DNA of 64,000 bases, taken from positions 682,001-746,000 of the forward strand of contig NZ_CP012117.1 of assembly GCF_001678905.1 (NCBI RefSeq), read 5' to 3'. The notes under the pieces were generated by a model. That model was not told the DNA's origin and did no database searches. It saw only the letters and a list, made by a program, of their open reading frames with translations. Positions 25,634 to 35,211 of this stretch are shown one piece after another. Source of the DNA: Dermabacter vaginalis (GTDB taxonomy: Bacteria; Actinomycetota; Actinomycetes; Actinomycetales; Dermabacteraceae). A program made the translations under genes and the position numbers. The number at the start of each line of letters is the position of its first letter. Position 1 is the first letter of the stretch.

Positions 25634-27953
25634 AAGGCTGGCCTCCACTTTGAGCAGCGAGCAACGGTCTGTGAGCGAGTCCGCGCGGGCGCTCCTGGCG
25701 GTTGAGGATCTTTCCGTTCACTACTTGGGTCAGGACCGGTGGGTGCTGCAACGTCCAAGCCTGGTCCACCTGAGCGGTCAGGTAACGGCCGTCATTGGGC
25801 CCTCTGGATGCGGTAAAACTACCTTCGTCCGAGCCGTGTGCGGCCTTGTGCCCCACTGTCTGCCGTCCGAATACTCCGGCAGCGTTCAAATTGCCGGCGC
25901 CGAAATCGCCGACGCCACGGTCCAGTTGATCGCTACCAATGTCGCCTACGTGGGACAAAATCCGGATGCCGCAGTCATTACCCGTACGGTGTATGACGAT
26001 GTCGCGTTTGCGCTGCAGAACCTCTGCCTGCCTGTTCCTGAGATTGATCGACGGGTACGCGAGGCATTGGCTGCGGTTGGTCTGGAGACCAAGCTGTGGG
26101 AGAGCCCATGGAGATTATCGGGCGGCCAACGCCAGCGCCTAGCGATCGCGGTAGCACTGGCTATGCAGCCCCGCTTACTTGTCCTCGATGAGCCAACATC
26201 GACTATTGACACGCAAGGCACGGACGAGTTTTACAGCGTCATCCAACAGCTGGTTAGCGATGGCGTGGGCATCGTGGTGATCGACCATGACCTCGACCCG
26301 GTCCTACCCCTGTGCGATCACGTCATAGCGCTCAACGCGCAGGGCGCGGTGATCGCGCAGGGAACTCCACATGAGGTTTTTCTCAGCCATACCGCGGAAC
26401 TTGAGGCGTGCGGAGTGTGGCTGCCCCGTGCGTTACGCGACGAATCCCCGCACCACGCCTTGACCTGCGAGCAGGCGGGCATTCGAGTTCCCCGCATCAC
26501 GGATATCTGTGGTGATTCGGTGCAATATCAGCGGCGCACCGAAGCAGGATGGGAAACCATCGATGCGATTGACACGCTCGACGGTGGAGGCAGCGCCACG
26601 GTAGAGCTGGCAGATTTCTGTGTTCCCGGACGTTCCCCAGCTATCTCTATGCGGCTACGGGGTGGCGAGTTTATCGCGCTTATAGGGCCGAATGGCGCAG
26701 GCAAAACATCCCTGCTCGCGGCGCTGGCGGGTCTCATACCATCAAAGGCACAACGCGCTACGGTCTGCGGAGAGGTTGTGCGGCGAGGGCGGCACCAGGT
26801 CGGCTACGTGTTTCAAAACCCGGAACATCAGATGGTTTGTTCCACCGTGGCTGGCGAAATCTCCACGGGGGATGTTTCCGCGTCTAAAGCCGAGGCTATT
26901 GTGGAGCAATTCCATCTCTCCCAGTATCGAGACCAACACCCGTTGACTCTCTCAGGCGGCCAGATTCGTAGACTATCGGTGGCTACGATGGTCGCCGAGA
27001 GCCGCGATGTGATTGTCCTTGACGAGCCCACGTACGGCCAGGACTGGGCGAATACCTGCGAACTCATGGCCTTCATCGACGAACTGCGCGCTGAGGGCAG
27101 AACCGTCATCATGGCCACCCACGACCTAGAACTTGCCCTATCACGCTGCAGCCACATCATCGCGCTACCTGCTGCCGTTAGCGAAACTCGTGAAAACGCC
27201 GCATCCGCAGCACCAGCGAACCCGCCTTCGCCGTCCGTGCCCCGTGGACTCTTCTCATCGTTCAATCCTGTGACGTTGCTATTGGCGCTAATCCCGGCGA
27301 TGGTCATGGTGTTCGTATGCAAGGACCCGGCCGTCAATGTTGGAGTGCTCATCGCAGCGAGCCTGGCCATGGTAGCCGCGAGAGCGAGTCGCGCTCGAAC
27401 GGTCATGTCACTGCTAGCACCCTGGGTCATCGCAGCTGTGCTACTGCCGGTGTTCCGCTACAACTACACCATTGAAGAGGTCAGCCCACTCTACAATCAC
27501 GGTGGCGAGCTTGCGGCAGCGAGCGGTATCGGGGCACTGTTGTCCCTCATGCTGCTTTCAGGCATCAGCACTCATCCGGAAGCGCTGCTTCGCACGTTGA
27601 CGACGACGTTCAAGCTTCCCTATCGGGTCACTGCGGCGGGAGCTGCGGCTGTCGCCTTCGTCACTCGTTTCCGGCAAGATTTCCAGCTGTTGCGCACAGC
27701 GCGGGCATTGCGGGGTATTGGGGCATCATGGGGGCCGTTAGCGCCCGCAATTCGATGGGTGGGTTCCCTCGTGCCGCTGGCGATCCTCGCCGTCCAGCAC
27801 GGCGAACGGGTTGCCCTGTCGATGGATTCACGTGGCTTTGGCGCCTATCCGCGGCGCACGGAACTCCAACACACACCGTGGCAGGTGCGAGATTGGTGCC
27901 TGGTGGGCCTCCTTTGGGCCGTTACTGCGTTGCTGTGGTGGTGGCGCCAATGA
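25626..27953 (+). CDS. ECF transporter A-A'-T triple fusion (two ATPases plus EcfT)
   Basis: A 775-aa fusion of all energising parts of an ECF transporter. ATPase 1 (about residues 20-260): Walker A GPSGCGKTT, signature LSGGQRQR, Walker B LLVLDEPTS. ATPase 2 (about 315-515): Walker A GPNGAGKTS, signature LSGGQIRR, Walker B VIVLDEPTYG. From about residue 540 a CbiQ/EcfT-like membrane domain with several helices has the coupling segments ARALRGIGASWGPLAP and ERVALSMDSRGFGAYP. A and T subunits are usually separate genes. It overlaps the S gene by eight bases and the next exporter-type gene by four (ATGA), so one translationally coupled operon is likely. Confidence 0.88.
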   Translation: MSERLASTLSSEQRSVSESARALLAVEDLSVHYLGQDRWVLQRPSLVHLSGQVTAVIGPSGCGKTTFVRAVCGLVPHCLPSEYSGSVQIAGAEIADATVQLIATNVAYVGQNPDAAVITRTVYDDVAFALQNLCLPVPEIDRRVREALAAVGLETKLWESPWRLSGGQRQRLAIAVALAMQPRLLVLDEPTSTIDTQGTDEFYSVIQQLVSDGVGIVVIDHDLDPVLPLCDHVIALNAQGAVIAQGTPHEVFLSHTAELEACGVWLPRALRDESPHHALTCEQAGIRVPRITDICGDSVQYQRRTEAGWETIDAIDTLDGGGSATVELADFCVPGRSPAISMRLRGGEFIALIGPNGAGKTSLLAALAGLIPSKAQRATVCGEVVRRGRHQVGYVFQNPEHQMVCSTVAGEISTGDVSASKAEAIVEQFHLSQYRDQHPLTLSGGQIRRLSVATMVAESRDVIVLDEPTYGQDWANTCELMAFIDELRAEGRTVIMATHDLELALSRCSHIIALPAAVSETRENAASAAPANPPSPSVPRGLFSSFNPVTLLLALIPAMVMVFVCKDPAVNVGVLIAASLAMVAARASRARTVMSLLAPWVIAAVLLPVFRYNYTIEEVSPLYNHGGELAAASGIGALLSLMLLSGISTHPEALLRTLTTTFKLPYRVTAAGAAAVAFVTRFRQDFQLLRTARALRGIGASWGPLAPAIRWVGSLVPLAILAVQHGERVALSMDSRGFGAYPRRTELQHTPWQVRDWCLVGLLWAVTALLWWWRQ

Positions 27954-29731
27954 ACGTTTCGAAAGACTCGACTCGACAGGAGCCTGATGTGAGTATTTCC
28001 GTCGCCGCACTAATCCGCCCGGCCAAGGGCGCGATGGTCCTTTCCGCAGTCCTCACAGCCTTAGGCGCTATCGTCACGCTGGTGCCGTTCGTCGCCTTAC
28101 ACAACATGGCCGCGATCTGGCTTGACGGGCAGGTGCGCACCGGCTGGACCGGAAAGCCGTGGGTTTGGGCCGTGATAGCGGTGCTTTCGCTGTTCGTGGG
28201 CCAATTGCTCTACCTGTTTGGATTGGGTGTCACCCACGAGGCAGAAGCCAAGCTCCGACATCGGTTGCGCGGCAATGTGGTCCAAGCGCTGGGCAGTTTG
28301 CCCTTGGGTAGGGTCTCGCAGGTGCCGCATGGGGCCATCCGCAAGATGGTGTGTGACGATACCGCAGCTATCCATACTCTCGTTGCGCATGTTCCCGGTG
28401 ATGTCACCAACGCCGTGGTCTCGATGGTCGTAGGCCTCGGGTATCTCGTGTGGGTCGATTGGCGACTGGCGCTCGCGCTCTTTGGAACGTGGGCCGTAGC
28501 GATCATGATCATCGTCAGCACGACCATGCGCGGCTATAGCGATATCACCGAGCGATTCGGACATGCCCAGACCGCACTGGCCGCAGCCACCGTCGAAATG
28601 CTTGAGGGCATTAAGGAGATCAAGAATTTCCAGGCCACCGATGCGACCCGAACGCGCTTTAACGCCGCCCGCCAGCAATTTTCTGCCATCTCCTTCGACT
28701 GGGTTCGTCGCTCCGGCAGAGCGATTAGTCTGCTCGGTTCGCTACTGCGTCCAGCCACGGTCTTCGTCACGGTCGCGTTACTGGCGGCGCTATTCGTCGC
28801 GCAGGATTGGAGCACGCTGTCGGCGACGCTGCCATTCTTCCTGATCGCTCCCGGTATCCCGGAGGGGTTCACGGTGCTAGTCGGTCTGATGCAGCATATC
28901 TATGAGTCGCAGCTGGCGGCTCGCACCACGGCAGAGCTGCTTTCCGAGAAACCCATGCCCGAAGGCAGCCGCACCCAAGAAGAGGGCCCAAACCCCGGCC
29001 AAGTTGAGGTCTGTGAGGTTTCCTTCTCCTACGAGCCTGACGTGCCCGTTGTGCACGGTGTCTCCTTTACGGCTGAGCCCGGAACGGTCACGGCTCTGGT
29101 GGGCCCGTCGGGCGGAGGGAAGTCCACACTGGCCCGGCTGATTGCGCGCTTTTACGACGTCAATGATGGCGTGGTACGCATCAGCGGTGTGGATGTGCGC
29201 GAGGCGAGTTTTTCGTGGCTACTTTCCCGCGTCGCGATCGTCCTACAGGACGTAACGTTGTCGAACGATTCGGTCCATACCAATATCGCGCTGTCGAAAC
29301 CGTCGGCAACGCGCGCCGAGGTCGAGGCAGCAGCCCGTGCGGCATGCATCCACGATCGCATTATGCGTCTGCCCGAGGGGTATGACACCGTGCTTGGCGA
29401 GGTTGGTGGCTTCCTCTCGGGCGGTGAGCGGCAACGCATCACCCTGGCGCGAGCATACTTGCAGGATGCGCCGATCTTGATTCTCGACGAGGCCACCGCG
29501 CAAGCAGACCCCCAGTCGGAGCGTGCGATCCACGAAGCGCTCAGCACCTTGGCATCCGGGCGCACGGTGATCATCATCGCGCATCGACTCGCCACCATCC
29601 GAGACGCCGACCAGATCCTCGTGATTGAGGACGGCCACATCACTCAGCGTGGTAGGCACGAGGACTTGGTCGACCAAGCGGGGACCTATAGCGAGATGTG
29701 GCGGGCCCAAGAACTCCATTACATGGCCTAA
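27950..29731 (+). CDS. ABC transporter, fused membrane-ATPase half (YbtP/IrtA-like), subunit 1
   Basis: A 593-aa half transporter with six N-terminal helices (about 20-330) and a C-terminal ATPase: Walker A VGPSGGGKST, signature FLSGGERQR, Walker B ILILDEATAQAD, H-loop IIAHRLATI. The ATG at 27950 overlaps the preceding stop. Its fold is of exporter type, but pairs like this beside iron-regulated genes (YbtPQ, IrtAB, Cdt-type in corynebacteria) import siderophores. It surely pairs with the next gene. Together with the ECF genes it forms a four-gene, DtxR-controlled set; whether the pair imports or exports is not decided by sequence. Confidence 0.85.
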   Translation: MNVSKDSTRQEPDVSISVAALIRPAKGAMVLSAVLTALGAIVTLVPFVALHNMAAIWLDGQVRTGWTGKPWVWAVIAVLSLFVGQLLYLFGLGVTHEAEAKLRHRLRGNVVQALGSLPLGRVSQVPHGAIRKMVCDDTAAIHTLVAHVPGDVTNAVVSMVVGLGYLVWVDWRLALALFGTWAVAIMIIVSTTMRGYSDITERFGHAQTALAAATVEMLEGIKEIKNFQATDATRTRFNAARQQFSAISFDWVRRSGRAISLLGSLLRPATVFVTVALLAALFVAQDWSTLSATLPFFLIAPGIPEGFTVLVGLMQHIYESQLAARTTAELLSEKPMPEGSRTQEEGPNPGQVEVCEVSFSYEPDVPVVHGVSFTAEPGTVTALVGPSGGGKSTLARLIARFYDVNDGVVRISGVDVREASFSWLLSRVAIVLQDVTLSNDSVHTNIALSKPSATRAEVEAAARAACIHDRIMRLPEGYDTVLGEVGGFLSGGERQRITLARAYLQDAPILILDEATAQADPQSERAIHEALSTLASGRTVIIIAHRLATIRDADQILVIEDGHITQRGRHEDLVDQAGTYSEMWRAQELHYMA

Positions 29732-29745
29732 GGAGAAACACGCTC

Positions 29746-31488
29746 ATGTGGAACCTAATGATCAGGGTCGTCAACAGGGCCGAGTTGCGTACGTTGGTGG
29801 GCTGGTTCGCCTTCTCCGCTGTCCTACAAGGCATCACACTGGCGTTGATGATCCCCTTCCTTCGGGCATTATTCTCCCGCTCTGAAACCCTTGGCACCTG
29901 GCTCGTCGTCGTTGCCATCCTCGGCGCGATCACGGTGACGGTCGACACCTTCGCGATGTACCGCTCCTATCGGATCAGCGTCTATGAAGTATGCGATACC
30001 TTAATTGATCGCGTAGCAGATCATGTCTTGCAGCTGCCGCTTGGGTGGTTTAATGCCAAACGCGAAGCGGACGTGGCTAATGCGACATCCAAGGAGATCA
30101 ACACCCTGTCGCATCTGGCATCAATGGTGATCCCGAACCTGTGCAACGCCTTCATCGTGCCGTTGGTGATGCTCGTTGCCACCGCATTCATTGAGTGGCC
30201 GTTAGCTGTGGTCATGGCAGTGTCGATCTTGCCGTTTATTCTCACGTGGCGGAAAATGTCGGCGGCAACAACCAGAGCCAATGACATGGAAGACCGTACC
30301 TCGGCCGCCGCAGCCGGCCGGTTGATTGAGTTCGCCAGGCTACAACCGGTGCTTCGAGCCACGGGTGCCGCGACGTCGTGGGACCCCGTACAAGAGACTC
30401 TGCAAGCCGACTCTGAGGCGACGTTGGCCGGGCTTCGGATCAAGGGCCGACCTGCCCAAGGATTCAACCTCATCGCTAACGTGACTTTCGCGGTGGTGCT
30501 CGCCTTGGGGCTGTCGTTCGTGACCGGAGCGCGTCTGGACCCGATTGCGTATCTGGTGATCGCGGCGGTCAGTGCGCGCATGCTGCTGCCGCTCACAAAA
30601 GCCGCGCTCTACGCATCTGAGGTCGATAACGCCGCAGTGGCGTTGCGCCAGATGGGAATAATCCTTGATGCCGCGCCACTTGCCGAACCTGATTCCGAGC
30701 AGGCACGGGAACCGCGTGGGACGTCGATTGATTTCCGAGGAGTGTCGTTTTCCTACGAGTCAGGCCGGCCTGTCCTAGACGATGTCTCGCTCACCGCCCC
30801 GCAGGGAGCAGTCACCGCACTAGTGGGGCCGTCAGGGGCCGGGAAGTCGACGATCTTGCGTCTCACCGCAAGGTTTTGGGATGTCGACGCCGGTAGCGTG
30901 ACCATCGGCGGGGTGGACGTGCGCGAGATTCCAACCACGCGGATCATGGAGCTGACCTCGATGGTGTTCCAGGACACCTACCTGTTTGACACCACGATCC
31001 GGGAGAATCTGCGGATTGCCCGTCCCAATGCGACGGACGCCGAGTTGGAAGAAGCAGCTCGCAAGGCGAGACTTGATCGGGTGATTGAGGCGCTGCCTCA
31101 CGGTTGGGATACCGAAGTGGGGCCTGCCGGGCAGAGCCTGTCTGGAGGTGAGCGCCAACGAGTGGCAATCGCTCGGGCATTCATCAAGGATGCTCCGATA
31201 CTGCTGCTCGACGAGATTACCTCGGCGCTGGACGGCGAGAATGAATCGGCGATTAGCGACGTCATCAGTCAACTATCTGAGGGCCGCACTGTGATCGTGG
31301 TAGCGCACAGACTATCCACCATAGATAGCGCCGATCAGGTGGTCTTCCTCGAACCCTTAGCGGACGGTGCTATCGTCGCCGAAACCGGCACGCCTAAGGA
31401 ATTGTCTAGTCGGCCCGGACGGTTCCACGATTTCGTGGCTGCCGCCGATGCGTCGTATCGTTGGCAGCTGAGACACACCTCAGATTAG
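29746..31488 (+). CDS. ABC transporter, fused membrane-ATPase half (YbtQ/IrtB-like), subunit 2
   Basis: A 580-aa partner of the previous gene. Six N-terminal helices (about 15-320) precede an ATPase with Walker A VGPSGAGKST, signature SLSGGERQR, Walker B ILLLDEITSALD and H-loop VVAHRLSTI. Start at the ATG at 29746, 14 bases after the upstream stop and preceded by AAGGAG. In subunit 1 the residue after the Walker B Glu differs (DEATAQAD), so the two sites are not identical, as is common in heterodimers. It is the last gene of the operon; the remaining 160 bp to the IS256 element carry no recognisable gene. Confidence 0.85.
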   Translation: MWNLMIRVVNRAELRTLVGWFAFSAVLQGITLALMIPFLRALFSRSETLGTWLVVVAILGAITVTVDTFAMYRSYRISVYEVCDTLIDRVADHVLQLPLGWFNAKREADVANATSKEINTLSHLASMVIPNLCNAFIVPLVMLVATAFIEWPLAVVMAVSILPFILTWRKMSAATTRANDMEDRTSAAAAGRLIEFARLQPVLRATGAATSWDPVQETLQADSEATLAGLRIKGRPAQGFNLIANVTFAVVLALGLSFVTGARLDPIAYLVIAAVSARMLLPLTKAALYASEVDNAAVALRQMGIILDAAPLAEPDSEQAREPRGTSIDFRGVSFSYESGRPVLDDVSLTAPQGAVTALVGPSGAGKSTILRLTARFWDVDAGSVTIGGVDVREIPTTRIMELTSMVFQDTYLFDTTIRENLRIARPNATDAELEEAARKARLDRVIEALPHGWDTEVGPAGQSLSGGERQRVAIARAFIKDAPILLLDEITSALDGENESAISDVISQLSEGRTVIVVAHRLSTIDSADQVVFLEPLADGAIVAETGTPKELSSRPGRFHDFVAAADASYRWQLRHTSD

Positions 31489-31648
31489 CGGACGCGGTCC
31501 CGGTGTCAGGCGCCAAGCCCTAAACCCACAGCTCGAATCGGAGTACCTCGACACGTTTGGCACACGTGGTGCTGTCGCGAACATGGCGCTAGTGGGATCA
31601 TGTGCGAACAGCATCTCGCTGATGAGCGAGGGCGCTACTAATCACCAA

Positions 31649-33042
31649 GGGAGTTGAGTCCCTCATAGTGGTGTAGCGGGGTGGTCGTGCTGGACAGCAG
31701 GGCGGTCACCGTGTGATCCTCGAGTTTCGTCCCCTACAACTCACTCGCGAAAGGCCACACGATGACCGCTACCCATATTGTCGACCCTGCCGGGCTGCTT
31801 GGCGAACTGCTTGCCGAGGCGTCACCTGTTGCAGACTGTGATCAACGAGTTGCTGTCTGCGGATGCTGATGCGGTTGCAGGTGCCGAGTACGGCCGCCCA
31901 GATCCTGACCGACGTGCCCAGCGCAACGGCTACCGCCACCGGCCTCTCGATACCCGTGTTGGGACCTTGGACATCGCGGTCCCGAAACTACGCCAGGGCA
32001 CCTATTTCCCTGAGTGGCTGCTGGAGCGTCGCAAGCGCGCCGAGTCCGCATTGATCACTGTTGTTGCCGACTGCTATCTCGCTGGAGTCAGTACTCGCCG
32101 GATGGACAAGTTGGTCAAGACGTTGGGAATCAACCGGCTGTCGAAGTCCCAGGTCTCTCGCATGGCCGCCGAGTTGGACGAGCACGTCGCCGAGTTTCGA
32201 CACCGTCCACTAGGCGATGCTGGGCCGTTCACGTTCGTGACCGCCGACGCGTTGACGATGAAAGTTCGCGAGGGAGGTCGTGTGGTCAACGCGGTCGTCA
32301 TGCTCGCGACCGGGGTCAACGCCGACGGGCATCGCGAAGTCTTAGGGATGCGGATCGCCACGAGCGAGACCGGCCCGGCCTGGAACGAGTTTTTCGCCGA
32401 TCTGGTCGCCCGAGGACTGTCCGGGGTCCGGCTGGTCACCTCCGACGCCCACCAAGGCCTCGTGGAAGCGATCGCGGCGAACCTGCCCGGTGCCGTCTGG
32501 CAGCGTTGCCGCACTCACTACGCCGCGAACCTGATGAGCATCACTCCCAAGAGCTTGTGGCCGGCGGTCAAGGCCATGCTCCACTCCGTCTATGACCAGC
32601 CTGACGCCGATGCTGTTCACGCCCAGTTCGACCGGCTGCTGGACTACACCGCCGAGAAACTCCCCGACGTCGCAGACCACCTCGATGCCGCCCGCGCTGA
32701 CATTCTCGCGTTCACCAGCTTCCCGACCGAGGTCTGGCAGCAGATCTGGTCGAACAACCCCACCGAACGGCTGAACCGCGAGATCCGGCGCCGCACCGAT
32801 GCGGTTGGGATCTTCCCAAACCGGGAAGCGATTGTCCGGCTCGTCGGCGCCGTCCTGGCCGAGCAAACCGATGAATGGGCAGAAGGCCGCCGCTACCTCG
32901 GCCTGGAAGTCCTCGCCAAGAGCCGCCTCAACCTGATCACCACACCCACAACCACGACCGATGCCGACATGCCCGCACTCGCAGGCTAAAACCCCAAACG
33001 AGAGGAAAACACCGTTACACCACTACAAGGGACTTGACCCCC
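31649..33042 (+). mobile_element. IS256-family insertion sequence
   Basis: Imperfect terminal inverted repeats bound about 1.39 kb: the left end (GGGAGTTGAGTCCCT... then TAGTGGTGTAGCGG) pairs with the right end (CCGTTACACCACTA... then AGGGACTTGACCCC). Inside is one transposase frame of IS256/mutator type. I could not identify a clean target duplication. A solo copy of the right end lies at 24973-24988 in the same orientation, so the ECF/ABC operon is bracketed by two equal IS ends. Confidence 0.8.
31762..32989 (+). pseudogene. IS256-family transposase with N-terminal frameshift
   Basis: The natural start [21 protein letters not shown] (ATG at 31762) runs into a premature stop, while the body of the protein is read in another frame from about 31825 ([19 protein letters not shown]) to 32989. 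A short deletion around 31822-31826, between codons for AEAS and RHLLQ, explains this. The DDE residues are otherwise intact: [23 protein letters not shown] and [17 protein letters not shown]. The transposase as encoded is probably inactive unless a downstream TTG/GTG start gives a working shortened product. Confidence 0.8.
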
Positions 33043-33496
33043 AACTTGCTAAAAGCTTTGTAGTTGACTAGGAGTGCAGATGGTCGTCGGCCCACCTGCA
33101 AGAACGAATAGCAAGCGGTATCGTCTACAGGTAGAGGTGCTACCCGCATCATTTGTCGAGACCCCGCGTCTATTCTTGCGCGCGAGATCCCGACTGGTTC
33201 ACCCCCTCTACGGACGCCAGCCGGGTAGTGACGTGCCAGATACTCAGCGGTACAGCAGGCTAATCTCCAAACGTCCGCGGCAGCCGGAAATCCCAGTTCA
33301 TAGCCGGTATCGAAGCTGTTCGATGGCCCTGCTCCGCACTGGGGTCTTGTATCCAACGTGACCAGTTGTGCGAAACTTTCATTCCACGACGGATACAAAC
33401 GCGCGCGAGCTACGATTTGGCCGCCTGACTGGTTCACTCCGCAATCCATGAGCAATTTGAGAGAATGCCATCCAACCGACGACTTAGGGGCAAGTA
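33043..33496. other. 454-bp stretch without a convincing gene
   Basis: Between the IS256 right end and the DUF262 gene no frame resembles a known protein. A 170-codon frame on the minus strand (33015-33527) has no ribosome site, runs into the IS and shows no domain. The stretch contains copy 2 of the 72-bp repeat (33372-33443) and presumably the DUF262 promoter. It is probably debris of rearranged mobile DNA. Confidence 0.6.
33372..33443 (+). repeat. 72-bp imperfect direct repeat, copy 2
   Basis: Partner of 21417-21488 (see that entry for alignment). The shared peptide ETFIPRRIQTRASYDLAA and its TGA stop are in the same frame, but here no longer gene leads into it. It lies 53 bases before the DUF262 start, as copy 1 lies 11 bases before the Cys-His-Asp hypothetical gene. 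Confidence 0.8.
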
Positions 33497-35188
33497 ATGA
33501 CTGGCGAAAATAGGCAGCTCGATGCAAAGGAAATAAGCGTCGGCAGGCTACTTAATGATGGAGACTACGAGTTTGTCATCCCTGAATACCAACGCCCTTA
33601 TGCCTGGGGCGTCGAGGAAACCCTGCAGCTCCTTTCCGACTTGCTTGGCGCGCTGGAACGTGACACTGACGAGCCTTATTTCCTCGGTTCCGTCGTCTTG
33701 GTCAAAGACCCAAGCAACCCCCGCGCTGAGGTCATCGATGGGCAGCAACGACTGACTACCCTCACCCTTTTGCTTTCGCTTTTACGCGACCTGGCTACCG
33801 ATGACGAATTGCGTAGAGACATCCACAAGCTCATTGAGGAACCGGCGGTTGGCTGGGAGGACAAGGCCGCTCGCCCCCGTTTGGCGCTACGTCCACGCGA
33901 CAACCAGTTCTTCTTAGAGAACGTCCAACAGCAGGGCGGCACTCTCGGGTTGGTCGGGCTGAGCGACAACATCCCGGAGACGGACGCCCAGCGCGGTCTG
34001 CGCGACAACGCCAAGGCACTCTACGAGGAGTTGCAGAGCCTTACTTCCGACCTGCGCAAAGATCTGTTTCGCCTCATCGCACGACGAGCATTCTTGGTCA
34101 TCGTCGCAACCCCTGACTTGAACAGTGCGTATCGTATCTTCTCGGTGATGAACGCTCGGGGACTGCCTTTGTCTCCCCAGGATATTTTCAAGTCCCAGAT
34201 CATCGGTGCGATCCCTGAAGAACAGAAGCAGCATTACGCTGACCGGTGGGAACGTCTTGAGGAAGATTTGGGCCGTGATGAGTTCGGAGATCTGTTCCTT
34301 TATATTCGTGCGATTAAAGCACGCACCCGAAGTGTCAAGAGTTTGTTGCAGGAATTCCCTCAGCAGGTTCTCAACGTCTATCTGCCTGACAACGGAATCG
34401 GTTTCATGAAGGAAGTTCTCGAGCCGTATGCCAAAGCAAACATTCGTCTGAATGCTCAAGACTTCCAAGGAGATGTCCCACTTTGGGAGCAGATCAACAA
34501 CTGGCTAAAGCGTTTAGCTCAACTCGACAATGATGACTGGCGTCCCCCGGCTTTGTGGGCGATCACCGAACACGGCGAAGACCCCGAATTCCTAGTCGCG
34601 TTCTTCAGCAAGCTCGAACGCCTCGCTGCCAGCATGCTTGTCCGCCGGGTCTACGCGACGCCACGACAGCAGCGTTACATGGAGCTACTCAAACAACTCG
34701 CTGATGGACATGGCCTGGATTCGCATAGCTTCGAACTCACCGAAATTGAACGGGCAGAGACGTTGGAACGCCTCGACGGTGACATCTACTTGGCTACGCG
34801 TGTTCACAAGTATGTGTTGCTACGGCTGGACTCCGTGTTGGCTGATGACCCAGGAGCTTCCTACGATCACAAGATCATCTCGGTCGAGCATGTTCTGCCC
34901 CAAACCATCGATCCCGATAGCCAGTGGGCCTCGAACTTCACGGAGGAAGAGGCAGCGACGTGGACGCATCGTCTTGGGAACCTATTGCTGCTCAACCGCC
35001 GGAAAAACTCCAGCGCCGGTAATTACGACTTCGACGTTAAGAAGGAGAGGTACTTCAAGTCGGGGAAAGGCGTGGCGGTGTTCGCACTCACCACGCAGGT
35101 ACTTGGAGAACCGGTGTGGACTCCGAGTGTTATCGAGCGACGTCAGAAAGAACTTCTTGAAATTTTGAAGAAGGAATGGCAACTCTAG
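33497..35188 (+). CDS. DUF262/DUF1524 protein (GmrSD-like type IV restriction or related defence)
   Basis: A 563-aa protein with an N-terminal ParB-like DUF262 domain (about 1-230): IPEYQRPYAWG, YFLGSVVLV and the nucleotide-binding EVIDGQQRLTTLTLLL. The C-terminal DUF1524 HNH-type nuclease (about 440-555) has SVEHVLPQ, then HRLGNLLLLNRRKNSSAGN. This is the single-chain GmrSD architecture, which cleaves modified phage DNA in an NTP-dependent way; some relatives have other antiphage roles. Both sites look intact. It follows the 72-bp repeat and precedes a serine recombinase remnant, suggesting it travelled as cargo. Confidence 0.88.
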   Translation: MTGENRQLDAKEISVGRLLNDGDYEFVIPEYQRPYAWGVEETLQLLSDLLGALERDTDEPYFLGSVVLVKDPSNPRAEVIDGQQRLTTLTLLLSLLRDLATDDELRRDIHKLIEEPAVGWEDKAARPRLALRPRDNQFFLENVQQQGGTLGLVGLSDNIPETDAQRGLRDNAKALYEELQSLTSDLRKDLFRLIARRAFLVIVATPDLNSAYRIFSVMNARGLPLSPQDIFKSQIIGAIPEEQKQHYADRWERLEEDLGRDEFGDLFLYIRAIKARTRSVKSLLQEFPQQVLNVYLPDNGIGFMKEVLEPYAKANIRLNAQDFQGDVPLWEQINNWLKRLAQLDNDDWRPPALWAITEHGEDPEFLVAFFSKLERLAASMLVRRVYATPRQQRYMELLKQLADGHGLDSHSFELTEIERAETLERLDGDIYLATRVHKYVLLRLDSVLADDPGASYDHKIISVEHVLPQTIDPDSQWASNFTEEEAATWTHRLGNLLLLNRRKNSSAGNYDFDVKKERYFKSGKGVAVFALTTQVLGEPVWTPSVIERRQKELLEILKKEWQL

Positions 35189-35211
35189 TCACACCCTGAC
35201 ACCTTCCCAAG

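Noticed and set aside
33015-33527. 170-codon minus-strand frame between the IS256 element and the DUF262 gene
   Set aside because: Runs into the IS end and over the DUF262 start, lacks a ribosome site and any recognisable motif; treated as debris containing the repeat.
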